NCBI RefSeq assembly: GCF_006352475.1
Contig: NZ_VCMZ01000001.1
Coordinates: 2,480,001 to 2,544,000 of the forward strand
Reading direction: 5' to 3'
DNA: 64,000 nt
Origin: Acinetobacter pullicarnis
Lineage (GTDB): Bacteria; Pseudomonadota; Gammaproteobacteria; Pseudomonadales; Moraxellaceae
The translations under genes and the position numbers were made by a program. Every line of letters starts with the position of its first letter. Position 1 is the stretch's first letter. Below, in pieces: positions 30,930 to 41,220 of this stretch. The notes beneath the pieces were generated by a model. That model did no database searches, was not told where the DNA came from, and saw only the letters and a program-made list of their open reading frames with translations.

Positions 30930-31325
30930 ATGCAAAACAAATTTAGCCTCCTGCTTGGCCTTGCCTTATTTTCAAGTTCCGTTTTAGCTGAGCCAAAACC
31001 AACATTTACCCAAGCCTTCCAACAACTCGAAAAAGAATTCGACCATGCATCCAGTGCAAGTAATCAATCTAAATACCAACTTCGGCTTAAGCAAAACCCA
31101 AGCCAAGCAGAAAAATTAGATTCCCTAAAACTCAAATGTGAATTAATCAAAATAAAGTTTAAATCTTTAGATTTAATCGATAAAAATTTTGAAGATTTTA
31201 AAATCCAAATCAATGAGCCATCTCTCAGCCGCGACAAACTAGACGTGAAATACACGCGCACCCAAAACGAATTGGATCAGCTCAATCAAGATTTAAAAGA
31301 AACCACATTTAAATGTGCCTTGTAG
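30930..31325 (+). CDS. Hypothetical periplasmic protein, 131 aa
   Basis: Signal peptide at residues 1-20, ending SSSVLA before EPKPTF. The mature 111 residues are Lys-, Leu- and Gln-rich and predicted largely helical, with two Cys (in KLKCELIK and near the end, KCAL) that could form a disulfide. I do not recognise the family; small exported Acinetobacter proteins of the DUF5339 type have a similar layout, but that is only a guess. Monocistronic. No strong ribosome site is visible, and the upstream region is AT-rich. Confidence 0.65.
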   Translation: MQNKFSLLLGLALFSSSVLAEPKPTFTQAFQQLEKEFDHASSASNQSKYQLRLKQNPSQAEKLDSLKLKCELIKIKFKSLDLIDKNFEDFKIQINEPSLSRDKLDVKYTRTQNELDQLNQDLKETTFKCAL

Positions 31326-31472
31326 TCACAACCTTAGCCAACTTAAATCTTTGTTATACTCAGCCCAGTTAAAAATTTAAATGTGTAGATCAAGCGCTAA
31401 GCAGAATCTTTTGTTCATTTATAGCGTTAAACCAATGCAGCCGACCCAGCGAGCACCTGAAGGATCACCAAC

Positions 31473-32204
31473 ATGTCATATAAAATCCATGTCATTGATG
31501 TCAAAAATGCCCTGAAAAATTATATCTGGTTAATTGAACATACCAGCAGCGCACAAGTGGTCGCAATTGATCCAACTGAAGCAGATCTTGTAAAGCAATA
31601 CTGTGAGCAACAGCAACTCACACTCAGTCAAATTTGGCTCACGCACTGGCACAAAGATCATATTGGTGGAGTACCGGATTTAATTGCCAATACTCAAATC
31701 CCTGTTTATGGGCCACGTGAAGAACTCAGTAAAATTCCGTTTATTCGTCATCCCTTACAACATGATGATCATTTTGAGTTCCAAGGGCTTAATGTAGAGA
31801 TTATCGCAGTGCCTGGGCACACCTTAGGTCATATTGTTTATTATATTGACCATCTAGACAGTGTATTTTGTGGCGACACCTTATTTGCTATGGGCTGTGG
31901 CCGTATTTTTGAGGGTACACCTGAGCAAATGTACCATTCCCTCAACCGACTGGCCGCACTTCCACCGCAAACGCTAGTCTATTGCACCCACGAATACACG
32001 TTGGCCAATGCTCAGTTTGCAATTGAAATAGAACCAAATAATCTTGCGTTACAACACCGCCTTCAAGAAACCCAAGCGCAACGGCAACGTGGTGAAATTA
32101 CCCTACCCAGCCGCATTGAACTCGAACTAGCCACCAACCCATTTCTTAGAACTGAAAATGTTGAAGAATTTGCTCGTATTCGTCAACTCAAGGATCAGTA
32201 CTAA
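31473..32204 (+). CDS. gloB: Hydroxyacylglutathione hydrolase (glyoxalase II)
   Basis: Hydrolyses S-lactoylglutathione to lactate and glutathione in methylglyoxal detoxification. 243 aa. The binuclear metal motif THWHKDHIGG gives His58, His60, Asp62 and His63, with further ligands in VPGHTLGH and FCGDTLF. The C-terminal glyoxalase II domain (CTHEYTLANAQFA) is present, which separates it from generic beta-lactamase-fold hydrolases. AAGGAT precedes the ATG, and a terminator follows. Confidence 0.95.
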   Translation: MSYKIHVIDVKNALKNYIWLIEHTSSAQVVAIDPTEADLVKQYCEQQQLTLSQIWLTHWHKDHIGGVPDLIANTQIPVYGPREELSKIPFIRHPLQHDDHFEFQGLNVEIIAVPGHTLGHIVYYIDHLDSVFCGDTLFAMGCGRIFEGTPEQMYHSLNRLAALPPQTLVYCTHEYTLANAQFAIEIEPNNLALQHRLQETQAQRQRGEITLPSRIELELATNPFLRTENVEEFARIRQLKDQY

Positions 32205-32215
32205 GCATCAAAATA

Positions 32216-32264
32216 AAATGCCTAAGTTGGGTTTAATATATAAACCTCAGCTTAGGCATTTTTT
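32216..32264 (+). terminator. Terminator after gloB
   Basis: AAATGCCTAAG pairs with CTTAGGCATTT, with further pairing of GGGTTT and AAACC inside the loop, then a T run. Confidence 0.82.
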
Positions 32265-32647
32265 ATAACAACAATACAAGTTCTTACCTAAAGCACCAAT
32301 AAACGTGACTTAAGTCCATATTTTTTTATTTATCTTAAATTTCTATAAAATAGAAGTAATACAAAATATTTCATCAAATTTAAATATACGTCATGGCCTT
32401 TCTTGCTTGAGTCGCGCTTTAGCCCATTCCAAAGAAAATCACAACATATTGTTTTTTATATTAATTTTAAAAATAAAATACATAAATTCCCATTTTAATC
32501 GACAACAATCCCGTATTTTATCGTCACTAAAATGCACGACTCTCCCTTGTCAAACAATATAAATTAAAATAATTGCGCACTTAGCCCTTTAAAAACTCAG
32601 GCTTAATCCCTATTATTTTTATTAGGTAAACGAATGGAGAACGAATC

Positions 32648-32851
32648 GTGAAAAAGGTCGTCAAAGCAAAAAATTTAATTGCATTTAGAATTTGGTTAGA
32701 AAAATTGGGTTATTCAGTAAGAACCCTTACTGATAATCGTGGTTTCACATTTAGCTTTAAAAAAGAATATGGTTTGGTCACCTGCGATCTTGCTGGAAAC
32801 TCTTTGGCACTCCAGTTAGGTGAAGAGTTTGAGGATCACCTGAAGGCCTAA
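32648..32851 (+). CDS. Hypothetical 67-aa basic protein, GTG start
   Basis: Small soluble protein with a basic N-terminus (KKVVKAKN) and an acidic end. I do not recognise it. The GTG start has GGAGA 9 nt upstream. A five-codon mini-frame (ATG at 32634, MENES) ends with a TGA that overlaps this GTG, so the two may be translationally coupled. The 440 bp before it are AT-rich; a TTGTCA at 32547-32552 could be a -35 element. A strong terminator closes the unit. The own promoter region and terminator suggest a real gene. Confidence 0.6.
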   Translation: MKKVVKAKNLIAFRIWLEKLGYSVRTLTDNRGFTFSFKKEYGLVTCDLAGNSLALQLGEEFEDHLKA

Positions 32852-32959
32852 GTACCTTTTAATGACTCAGCGACTTTGTACGCAACCCCTGTATAACAAT
32901 ATTGTTTTAACACTTTAAGCGCGTCTTAGTTTAATTTCTTTCACGATGATGTCTTACCC

Positions 32960-32993
32960 TAAGCACCAACATGATGTTGGTGCTTATTTTTTT
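32960..32993 (+). terminator. Terminator after the 67-aa gene
   Basis: TAAGCACCAAC / GTTGGTGCTTA stem with a short loop followed by eight T. Confidence 0.88.
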
Positions 32994-33017
32994 TGGGCTT
33001 TATAAATTTTAAGCAAA

Positions 33018-33048
33018 AAAAAAGACAAGATAGAATCTTGTCTTTTTT
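33018..33048 (-). terminator. Terminator of the tRNA operon (bidirectional)
   Basis: Fourteen-bp perfect stem AAAAAAGACAAGAT / ATCTTGTCTTTTTT with a 3-nt loop, directly after the last tRNA on the minus strand. Confidence 0.88.
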
Positions 33049-33054
33049 AGAATA

Positions 33055-33139
33055 TGGTGGGGGCGAAGAGACTCGAACTCTTACACCTTGCGGCGCTGGA
33101 ACCTAAATCCAGTGCGTCTACCAATTTCGCCACGCCCCC
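33055..33139 (-). tRNA. tRNA-Leu (UAG), copy 2
   Basis: Reads GGGGGCG...CGCCCCC-A-CCA with encoded CCA. The anticodon loop TTTAGGT on stem CTGGA/TCCAG gives anticodon TAG. A long type II variable arm with GCCGCAAGGTG is as in E. coli leuW. It differs from the other Leu copy by one base in the D arm (GCGAAATTGG here). Confidence 0.95.
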
Positions 33140-33174
33140 AGATAAAAGACCCACGATGGGGTCTCTTAAGAATT

Positions 33175-33248
33175 TGGCAGAGGATCAAGGACTCGAACCT
33201 TGACGAACGGTTTTGGAGACCGTCATGCTACCATTACACCAATCCTCT
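33175..33248 (-). tRNA. tRNA-Trp (CCA)
   Basis: Acceptor AGAGGAT/ATCCTCT, discriminator G, encoded CCA. The anticodon stem ACGGT/ACCGT encloses CTCCAAA, giving anticodon CCA; G73 and this loop match bacterial tRNA-Trp. The D loop is short (AATGGTAGCAT), so the tRNA is 74 nt rather than the usual 76. Confidence 0.85.
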
Positions 33249-33290
33249 ATAAGTAACTCATCAAGCTTTAATGCCACTTCATGTTTTACT

Positions 33291-33375
33291 TGGTGGGGGC
33301 GAAGAGACTCGAACTCTTACACCTTGCGGCGCTGGAACCTAAATCCAGTGCGTCTACCAATTCCGCCACGCCCCC
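33291..33375 (-). tRNA. tRNA-Leu (UAG), copy 1
   Basis: First tRNA of the minus-strand operon. Same sequence as 33055-33139 except one D-arm base (GCGGAATTGG here). Anticodon TAG. Confidence 0.95.
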
Positions 33376-33387
33376 CGATGGCTGTGT

Positions 33388-33416
33388 ATATTATAGAGAT
33401 CAGTACTACCTGACAA
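33388..33416 (-). promoter_or_regulatory. Promoter of the tRNA-Leu/Trp/Leu operon
   Basis: On the minus strand, TTGTCA (33411-33416), a 17-bp spacer and TAATAT (33388-33393), ending 12 bp before the first tRNA. An overlapping TATAAT with a 15-bp spacer is also possible. Confidence 0.65.
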
Positions 33417-33483
33417 GTCCTTTTTATGAAAAATCAATTTGTTTGCTTAAATAAAAAACAAAAAGCCATATAACGCTGTTTAT

Positions 33484-34362
33484 CTACACAATACGACTTA
33501 ATCCTTGTTTTATTTCATGAATATTGGCATATCGATTTGCTTTATTTTTACACAACATTCGTTTTAATACCGCCATCAATGGCTGAAACTGCGGTGATAA
33601 TTCAATTTGAAAGTGCTGACAATGCCATTTTGCCCAATCTAAATAGGTTTTATGTTGTATCCGTCGTTGCGTTAGCCATTCGTACCAAATAATACCTAAA
33701 GCATAAATATCTGATTGTTGCGATTTTGCCTCGCCATGAAACAGCTCGGGTGCCATATAGCGCGGTGTTGCGGCATGTGACAACGGTTTTGCCAAATCAA
33801 TGCGGGTTGCTTGCTCAAAGTCGATTAAATAACATTGCCCTGCTTGCGTTCGAAAATGTTCAGGCTTTAAGTCACCATGCAAATACCCCACATGATGCAA
33901 ATGCGCCAGCACTTGGCTGCTCTGAATCAAATGGTGTAGGATTTTCGAATGCTGCCGTGCAAGTAACTGCTGCTCACCAACATCACTAAAATGGGAGGAT
34001 GCTAATGCAAGTAGCGTTGCATTATTAAAATGCGCTGACGCTTCGCCAAGCAACAAAGCTTGTGGCACAAAACCATCAGGAAAATCTAATGTTTGGGATG
34101 CCTCTAACACCCTAAAAGGCAGGGTGATCTCAAGCCCATATTCAGCTTCTAAACGATTTAAATCTGCATAGCACTGTAATTCATGCATAAAGCTGCGTTC
34201 ATAGGCGCTGTTCACCCCCTGCTGCTGTAACTTGAGCCAATGACACGGTATTGACTGCGATGCTGCCTCTGGATCGATAAGATAGAGATAACGGCCAAGC
34301 TGTTGACTCTGTATCGGGTTAACAGCTGTCCCAGTCTGATAAAGCTGTTTAAGATTCAACAT
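33484..34362 (-). CDS. Divergent serine/threonine kinase-like protein
   Basis: 292 aa. The kinase C-lobe is clear: catalytic loop HGDLKPEHF at 162-170, DFE at 181-183 in place of DFG, MAPE then SDIYALGIIWYEW. The N-lobe is poor: no glycine-rich loop is visible, and a candidate ATP-Lys is Lys44. The usual Asn after DLKP is His169 and the DFG Gly is Glu183, both at or near metal-binding positions. The APE motif suggests a eukaryotic-like kinase rather than a small-molecule kinase, but target and activity are uncertain. No membrane segment. The start overlaps the end of the patatin gene by 14 bp, so the two are co-translated. Confidence 0.75.
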   Translation of the reverse strand: MLNLKQLYQTGTAVNPIQSQQLGRYLYLIDPEAASQSIPCHWLKLQQQGVNSAYERSFMHELQCYADLNRLEAEYGLEITLPFRVLEASQTLDFPDGFVPQALLLGEASAHFNNATLLALASSHFSDVGEQQLLARQHSKILHHLIQSSQVLAHLHHVGYLHGDLKPEHFRTQAGQCYLIDFEQATRIDLAKPLSHAATPRYMAPELFHGEAKSQQSDIYALGIIWYEWLTQRRIQHKTYLDWAKWHCQHFQIELSPQFQPLMAVLKRMLCKNKANRYANIHEIKQGLSRIV

Positions 34363-35860
34363 AATCTTGGCATGGTTGTGCCTGTGCTTGATTAAATCGA
34401 AGTACCTCTAAGCAATGCTCAATGGTTTTACCAATACGTGCATGACTTTCAATCGAAGATATTTTTGGCCAAGTCGCGCGTTCGCCTTCACGCTGCAACA
34501 GATTAAATAGAAATGGCCGTGGATTCTGCAACATGTACATATAATGCGTGAGATTATACTGCCCTACGATATTTACGTCGCCGTAGTAACGCTGATCAAT
34601 TACCCCATAACCATGATCGAGCAAACGTCGCACCGAAGGCACCCGCCCCATACGACCACGGGTGAAATCCATGACCCCCATCGCCAAAATCTTCCCCTGC
34701 CTACGCAAGATACGTTGCGGCCAACTCAATACATCCTGACGGTAACGCTCTTCATCGGTTTGCATAAACGGCACAATATGCGGATTCACTTGACTTGCAA
34801 TGGTGTAGTTCAAGTTATACAGGCGCGACATGCGCTCTTGTGGGAAGTCACTGCGTACACTGCCATCGACCCAACGTGTATTCGCCAAATAAGGTGTATG
34901 TACGCCATCATAGCGTTTACTGACCAAGCGCACTGGTGGAAAAAGAATAGGAACCGCACAGGAAGCCAGGACTGCGCTCCACACCAGTAGGTCTGGTGAG
35001 GTGTAGCGATTCATAATTCGTGCGTCTTCCTGAGAGACATCGAATGGCGCAACTGTCACGTTAATATCTAAACCCGACTGATGATAGGCTTCCTGAAAAG
35101 TGACATCACCGAGGTTTTCTACTAAGAATTTTTTAAGATAGCGTACATCTGCAAAACCACCATTGCCACTGAGTAACTCTTTGACTCCACGGAAATGAAA
35201 GGCTTCGCTATAAAAATGTTCACCCTTTAAGATATTTGGAATCTCTTCAGGTTTAGACACGCCCAGCATGGCGGTCATAATTGCACCAGCACTGGAGCCA
35301 GACAGCACCTTAGGCATTAAATCCTGCTCAAGCAGTGCTTTACACACCCCACTGTGGAATAAACCAAGGGTTGCACCACCAGAAAACATTAAAGCTGGTT
35401 GTCCATAGGCTTTTTGGCAGTTCTCAAAAAAATCGTGCTTTTCTTGAAACGTTAGACTGGCACAATTTTCAGAAGCCACATAAGCCAGAGACTCACTGAC
35501 CTCTTCAATATAATCTTCAATAATTTTTTTAGTACCCACATACGTCGAACCAAACAGCATCGGGTGACCAATATTGGCCACGTCATAGCTTAAGCCTTCA
35601 CTTAAAATATGAATAAGATCCGCAGTGCGATGCTGACCGCGATAACGTCTAAGCAGATTTAAGCGATGCGAAATAATCTCTGCATCAAAATAGGGTGAAC
35701 TATTGTCGAATTTCCATTCTTGTGCACCGCTCTCTTCATCGAGCTTTAACGCAATAGACTTCCATTCTTCATAGCTTTCTGATTGATTTAATTGTCTTTT
35801 TAACTTTTTGATACGATATGCTTGATGCGGATTCAGGTCACCACTGAACTCTAAAATCAT
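34349..35860 (-). CDS. Patatin-like phospholipase with N-terminal DUF3336 domain
   Basis: 503-aa lipid acyl hydrolase. The DUF3336 region spans about 1-150 (YEEWKSIALKLDEESG), a domain shared with fungal triacylglycerol lipases. The patatin core starts with the oxyanion loop SGGATLGLFHSG. The nucleophile is Ser190 in GSSAG, and the dyad Asp is Asp332 in VDGSVRSD. Both catalytic residues are intact. No signal peptide, so it acts inside the cell or at the inner face of the membrane. It overlaps the kinase gene. The pairing suggests a regulated lipase, but this is inference. Confidence 0.9.
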   Translation of the reverse strand: MILEFSGDLNPHQAYRIKKLKRQLNQSESYEEWKSIALKLDEESGAQEWKFDNSSPYFDAEIISHRLNLLRRYRGQHRTADLIHILSEGLSYDVANIGHPMLFGSTYVGTKKIIEDYIEEVSESLAYVASENCASLTFQEKHDFFENCQKAYGQPALMFSGGATLGLFHSGVCKALLEQDLMPKVLSGSSAGAIMTAMLGVSKPEEIPNILKGEHFYSEAFHFRGVKELLSGNGGFADVRYLKKFLVENLGDVTFQEAYHQSGLDINVTVAPFDVSQEDARIMNRYTSPDLLVWSAVLASCAVPILFPPVRLVSKRYDGVHTPYLANTRWVDGSVRSDFPQERMSRLYNLNYTIASQVNPHIVPFMQTDEERYRQDVLSWPQRILRRQGKILAMGVMDFTRGRMGRVPSVRRLLDHGYGVIDQRYYGDVNIVGQYNLTHYMYMLQNPRPFLFNLLQREGERATWPKISSIESHARIGKTIEHCLEVLRFNQAQAQPCQDYVES

Positions 35861-36063
35861 ATGTGCCTCTTCATCGAATTAACTGGATCGCTTTAGCGCT
35901 CTACTTATCTGATGAAATCATATAAGGATAAATGCTTAGCTAAAAGCTTTATTTTTTAAAACCCCGAATAAGCCTTCAAAATACAGATTAAAAAAATACA
36001 CTGCTTCATTTTTCACCCCATTGGGATTATGCTTAAATGCTGTATTTTTACACTTAAAACATT

Positions 36064-36939
36064 ATGGCTACTCTTGATTTACCTGAACACTTAATCAATA
36101 AGCTTGCGGTGGTATTGGATCAGTTGCAACAAATACTGCCAGCACCAAAGCAAGACCCTGACTTTTCTGCACCAGCCTTTCGCTGGCATGATCAGCAGCT
36201 TAAACCTATTTTCAATCCTAAAGTTGTGTTGCAAGCAGATCTTAAGGGAATTGAACGACAAATGAAGATTATTCTGCAAAACACAGAACAGTTTTTACAC
36301 GGCTTTCCCGCCAATGATATTTTACTGACAGGCTCAAGAGGCACAGGTAAATCTTCGATCGTACGCTCTTTGCTCACCACTTATCAGGCGCAAGGGCTTC
36401 GATTAATTGAAATCGAGCGCGATGACTTATCTGACTTGGCACTGATTCAAGAGACCATCAAAAATCGACCTGAAAAATTTATTGTCTATTGTGATGATCT
36501 TGCTTTTAATGCCGAAGATGAAAACTATCGTAGCTTAAAAAGTGTCTTAGATGGCTCATTACAATCAGGTACCAGTAATTTCATTATTTATGCCACCAGT
36601 AACCGTCGTCATCTATTGCCTGAATTTATGCACGAAAACACCCCAGCCACCAAAGTGGATGTGCCTCAGTACAAAGAACTACATCCACAAGAAGCCATCG
36701 AAGAAAAAATCTCACTTTCAGATCGTTTTGGTTTGTGGCTGTCGTTTTACCCAATGGATCAGCAACTTTATCTTGAAATTGTTGAGCATTATTTGGCGAA
36801 AGAAAATATTGCTTTTGATGAGTTCACCCGTGCCGAAAGCCTCCGTTGGAGCCAAGCGCGTGGACAACGTTCCGGTCGCTCAGCGTATCAGTTCTCTAAG
36901 CACTGGGTCGGTTCACAGCAACTCAAAGCCTTACGATAA
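36064..36939 (+). CDS. DUF815 family AAA ATPase
   Basis: 291 aa. Walker A is GSRGTGKSS at 90-98, Walker B is FIVYCDDL at about 139-146, and a sensor-like YATSNRRHLLPE follows at about 176-187. This is the standard layout of the DUF815 (COG2607) ATPases, whose function is unknown. The C-terminal region has the conserved RSGRSAYQF box. Divergent from the patatin gene with about 200 bp between starts; no partner gene is adjacent. Confidence 0.9.
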   Translation: MATLDLPEHLINKLAVVLDQLQQILPAPKQDPDFSAPAFRWHDQQLKPIFNPKVVLQADLKGIERQMKIILQNTEQFLHGFPANDILLTGSRGTGKSSIVRSLLTTYQAQGLRLIEIERDDLSDLALIQETIKNRPEKFIVYCDDLAFNAEDENYRSLKSVLDGSLQSGTSNFIIYATSNRRHLLPEFMHENTPATKVDVPQYKELHPQEAIEEKISLSDRFGLWLSFYPMDQQLYLEIVEHYLAKENIAFDEFTRAESLRWSQARGQRSGRSAYQFSKHWVGSQQLKALR

Positions 36940-36962
36940 GCGCGCATCTAGGCAACGGCTTC

Positions 36963-36998
36963 AAAATAAAAAACCCCAATACATAAATATTGGGGTTT
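36963..36998 (-). terminator. Terminator after the M48 lipoprotein gene
   Basis: AAACCCCAATA / TATTGGGGTTT stem with a T-rich run on the minus-strand side. It sits between two convergent genes and may serve both. Confidence 0.78.
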
Positions 36999-37048
36999 AA
37001 GCACAATATACTCAATATTGTGAATCGAAACTCATCTCGCAGTGTCGA

Positions 37049-37828
37049 TTATTTTCTGGCTTGTTTATACACCGCTTCAGCTGCAGCTAAGTTTTTACGC
37101 ATATCATCAATACGTTTGGTATTGGATGGATGCGTTGACAAGAATGAACCTTGTGAGCCACTGAGTTTATTCATTTTTTCCCAAAGACTAATCGCAGCTT
37201 TCGGATCATAACCCGCACGTGCCATCAACATTAAACCACCTTGGTCAGCGCGGCTTTCGAGACTACGCGAATAAGGTAGACCTACACCCACCTGACTACC
37301 AAAATCGACAGCAGCAGAACCCACCTCGCCTAAGCTTGCACCAGCATACTGTTTACCAATACCAACCGCCATATTGGTCAACACGTCTGCACCAATTTTA
37401 TTTTTAGAATGTTCTTCTAAAGCATGCACCATTTCGTGGCCCATGATCGCTGCAATTTCCGCATCTGTTAAGTTCAATTTAGTCACAATACCGGTATAGA
37501 ACACCACTTTACCACCTGGTGCAACATAGGCATTAACCGTGTCAGATTTGAGCACAGCCAACTTCCAATCAAACTTTTGACCCGTTTTATTCTCTAAATC
37601 AGCATAAGGTGCCATACGGACAAAAACTGCATTAATGCGCTTATAAACATTCGAGCTTGTATCGAGGGTTTTATTGCTACGCGCTTCATCTACAGTTTTA
37701 TTAAAACCTTGAGTGGCATTGATATTCAAGCTTTGTGAATCTGCCCCTGCCATATCAGCAATGGTCGTACAGCCCGACAATGTCACGATTGCTGCTGTAG
37801 ACACAGCCAACAAGATTTTGTTTTTCAT
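37049..37828 (-). CDS. M48 family metallopeptidase lipoprotein (LoiP/YcaL-like)
   Basis: 259-aa lipoprotein protease. Lipobox LSGC with Cys20, then the M48 domain with zinc motif HEMVH at 131-135 and the third ligand Glu in the SRSLESRADQGG segment. The motifs are intact, unlike the membrane homologue at 2595-4484. Related E. coli LoiP and YcaL act in envelope quality control. The ATG at 37828 is chosen because GGAG lies just before it and it begins the signal peptide MKNKILLAVS. Confidence 0.9.
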   Translation of the reverse strand: MKNKILLAVSTAAIVTLSGCTTIADMAGADSQSLNINATQGFNKTVDEARSNKTLDTSSNVYKRINAVFVRMAPYADLENKTGQKFDWKLAVLKSDTVNAYVAPGGKVVFYTGIVTKLNLTDAEIAAIMGHEMVHALEEHSKNKIGADVLTNMAVGIGKQYAGASLGEVGSAAVDFGSQVGVGLPYSRSLESRADQGGLMLMARAGYDPKAAISLWEKMNKLSGSQGSFLSTHPSNTKRIDDMRKNLAAAEAVYKQARK

Positions 37829-37937
37829 CTCTAAACTCCAATTTTTGAGCACTGATTTTTACAAAGATTATAACTAACGTGTGACACAGTAGATAGTTCA
37901 ACCACGCGAATAGCGGTCAAATAACGTTGAGATCACA

Positions 37938-38255
37938 TCAACTTAGCTCAAAAACTTTTAACAACCAGTAAATAAGACAGCATACATTTAGGATCAAATA
38001 AAATCGACTAAGTAATACAATTCGATCTTCAACCCAAAGGCTTTGCCGTTTGATTAGCAAAAATACATTTTGAATAAAAATAATAGGCACCAAAATACAA
38101 GCAATCAGTACCGTTAAACTAATAAACAAATTCAACAACTGTACCGGGTCGTTCACCTGAGATGCGCTGATCCACATTGCAATCGTTGGTGCACCACCGA
38201 GTGCAAAAATAAATGAAAATAAAATTGTTTTTGAAATGTTCGGGAGGAGTTTCAT
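37938..38255 (-). CDS. Small hypothetical membrane protein, 105 aa
   Basis: Three hydrophobic helices at about 9-28, 38-65 and 80-103, joined by short polar loops with KRQSLWVEDR between helices 2 and 3. No recognisable family. A weak ribosome site precedes the start. It stands alone between purA and the M48 lipoprotein gene, all on the minus strand. Confidence 0.6.
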   Translation of the reverse strand: MKLLPNISKTILFSFIFALGGAPTIAMWISASQVNDPVQLLNLFISLTVLIACILVPIIFIQNVFLLIKRQSLWVEDRIVLLSRFYLILNVCCLIYWLLKVFELS

Positions 38256-38390
38256 GCAGGCATCACTTTCATTTAATCTTTAATGTAATCTTGGTTTTTT
38301 AGATGGTTTTATCTTATTTAAACAGCCTACTTTAGTCGCGTGAGCAGTAAGTCATCCCCTGATTTACCGAGTGTCTAGCACATTAAAGCA

Positions 38391-38412
38391 AAGCCCCGAA
38401 TTGATCGAGGCT
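38391..38412 (-). terminator. Possible terminator after purA
   Basis: AAGCCTCGAT / TTCGGGGCTT imperfect stem 24 bp after the purA stop on the minus strand, followed by a mixed T-rich tail. Confidence 0.5.
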
Positions 38413-38435
38413 TGTTTGCATATTAACGAAACTGC

Positions 38436-39770
<1,335 letters not shown>

Positions 39771-39823
39771 TCATGCTGTTAAAATTGAATAGATATATCC
39801 AGGTATTGCACCCGATTCATTGC

Positions 39824-40990
39824 TTAAATCGCTGTAACGACCCAATGCCCATTTGACTGCTGCAACTGATGGGTTGCATTTGGCACAGAATCGAGATCAT
39901 CTTGATCTAAAAGCTGTACAACGTTCGAACCTTCGGCACGAAGCGTCGCAATTTTTTCCTGTAAGTCGCGTTGCAAACCTTTAGGCGCAACCACAACTGA
40001 AATTTCTTCAAAACATCCTGCACTGAGTGCATATAAATCACAGCTAAAACCTGTGGCTGGGCGCGCACGACCAAAATGCTTACCAATACCGTCATAGCGA
40101 CCACCTTGAGCCAAGGCTGCTGCACGATTTGGCGCATATACCGCATAGGTTAAGCCAGTATGATAATGATAAGAACGTAATTCCACCACATCAATACCAA
40201 TCTGCACATCTGGCCAGCGTTGCTGAATTGCTGAACGCGTTTCAGTCAAGGCCTCAAACACCTCATGAAAAGCTGGATTGTTTTGAATCTCTTCACTTAA
40301 ATGCGTTTGTAATGCTTTTAAGTCACTGGCATAACGGCCAAGCACATAAAAGTCTGCACCAAAATGTAATTCACGAGTAAATTCAGCTAACTCTGGTAAA
40401 GCCTTACGTTGATATAAGTCAGAGAGTTGTTGCTCTGTGGCTTTATCCAATGCTGCAAGTTTGACCATACTGCGGAATAAACCCACATGACCTAAGTCCA
40501 AATGGATCCCATCAGCCAAACCTGCTTGTTCAAGCAAGCCCAACATCAGATCGACCATTTCTACATCAGCATCGATACTGTTTGAACCAAACAGTTCTGC
40601 CCCAAGTTGTAGGGGCGCTCGCGTGGTATTAAACCCTTGTGGTTTCGTGTGTAAGACCGAACCGGCGTAACAATAACGCGCAACACCCGCAATCGGGTGA
40701 ACGTGGGCATCAATTCGCGCCACTTGCGGTGTCATGTCCGCACGTACTCCAAGTAACCGGCCACTCAGCTGATCAATCACTTTAAAAGTGACCAAATCTA
40801 GATCTTGATTCGATTCAGATAATGAAGAGAGTGATTCGATATATTCAATAAATGGAGTATAGACCAGCTGATAACCTCGATGAGCGAGGAAATCTAATGC
40901 CTTGCGACGCAAAGTTTCAATCACTTGCGCCTGTTCGGGTAATACATCAGCTACACCATCAGGTAATAACCATGTCTCTGAAATGGGCAT
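39824..40990 (-). CDS. hisZ: ATP phosphoribosyltransferase regulatory subunit
   Basis: 388-aa paralogue of histidyl-tRNA synthetase that forms the regulatory part of the short-form HisG complex, the first step of histidine synthesis. The class II synthetase-like core is recognisable (LPDGVADVLPEQA at the start, DMTPQVARIDAH, GGRYDGIG). The C-terminal anticodon-binding domain is absent, as expected. Its presence implies a short hisG elsewhere in the genome. Upstream of purA on the same strand. Confidence 0.93.
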   Translation of the reverse strand: MPISETWLLPDGVADVLPEQAQVIETLRRKALDFLAHRGYQLVYTPFIEYIESLSSLSESNQDLDLVTFKVIDQLSGRLLGVRADMTPQVARIDAHVHPIAGVARYCYAGSVLHTKPQGFNTTRAPLQLGAELFGSNSIDADVEMVDLMLGLLEQAGLADGIHLDLGHVGLFRSMVKLAALDKATEQQLSDLYQRKALPELAEFTRELHFGADFYVLGRYASDLKALQTHLSEEIQNNPAFHEVFEALTETRSAIQQRWPDVQIGIDVVELRSYHYHTGLTYAVYAPNRAAALAQGGRYDGIGKHFGRARPATGFSCDLYALSAGCFEEISVVVAPKGLQRDLQEKIATLRAEGSNVVQLLDQDDLDSVPNATHQLQQSNGHWVVTAI

Positions 40991-41031
40991 GTTGTAAACC
41001 TAAATTATTGCTAAAGCGGTTGTTATCCGCA

Positions 41032-41058
41032 TAAAAAAATCGGGAACACACCCGATTT
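41032..41058 (-). terminator. Terminator after the DUF1304 remnant
   Basis: AAATCGGG / CCCGATTT stem with loop AACACA and seven T on the minus strand. It ends the chrA / AroE-like / remnant region. Confidence 0.85.
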
Positions 41059-41220
41059 CGAATAGTTTAACACGATAGTTTCAGCCATGCACCTGAGATT
41101 TTAGCTAAATACTTCGAATATTCGTGCTAAAAGCGGCATTATGACTGTCGCTTCCAAAATACTTATATTCAATCCATCCTCACTGATAGGGTTAAATCGA
41201 TAATTTAATCTTTCTCGGCC

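Noticed and set aside
33175..33248. Reading the middle tRNA as tRNA-Gly
   Set aside because: The short D loop resembles Gly tRNAs, but the 7-nt anticodon loop CTCCAAA fixes the anticodon as CCA, and discriminator G fits Trp.
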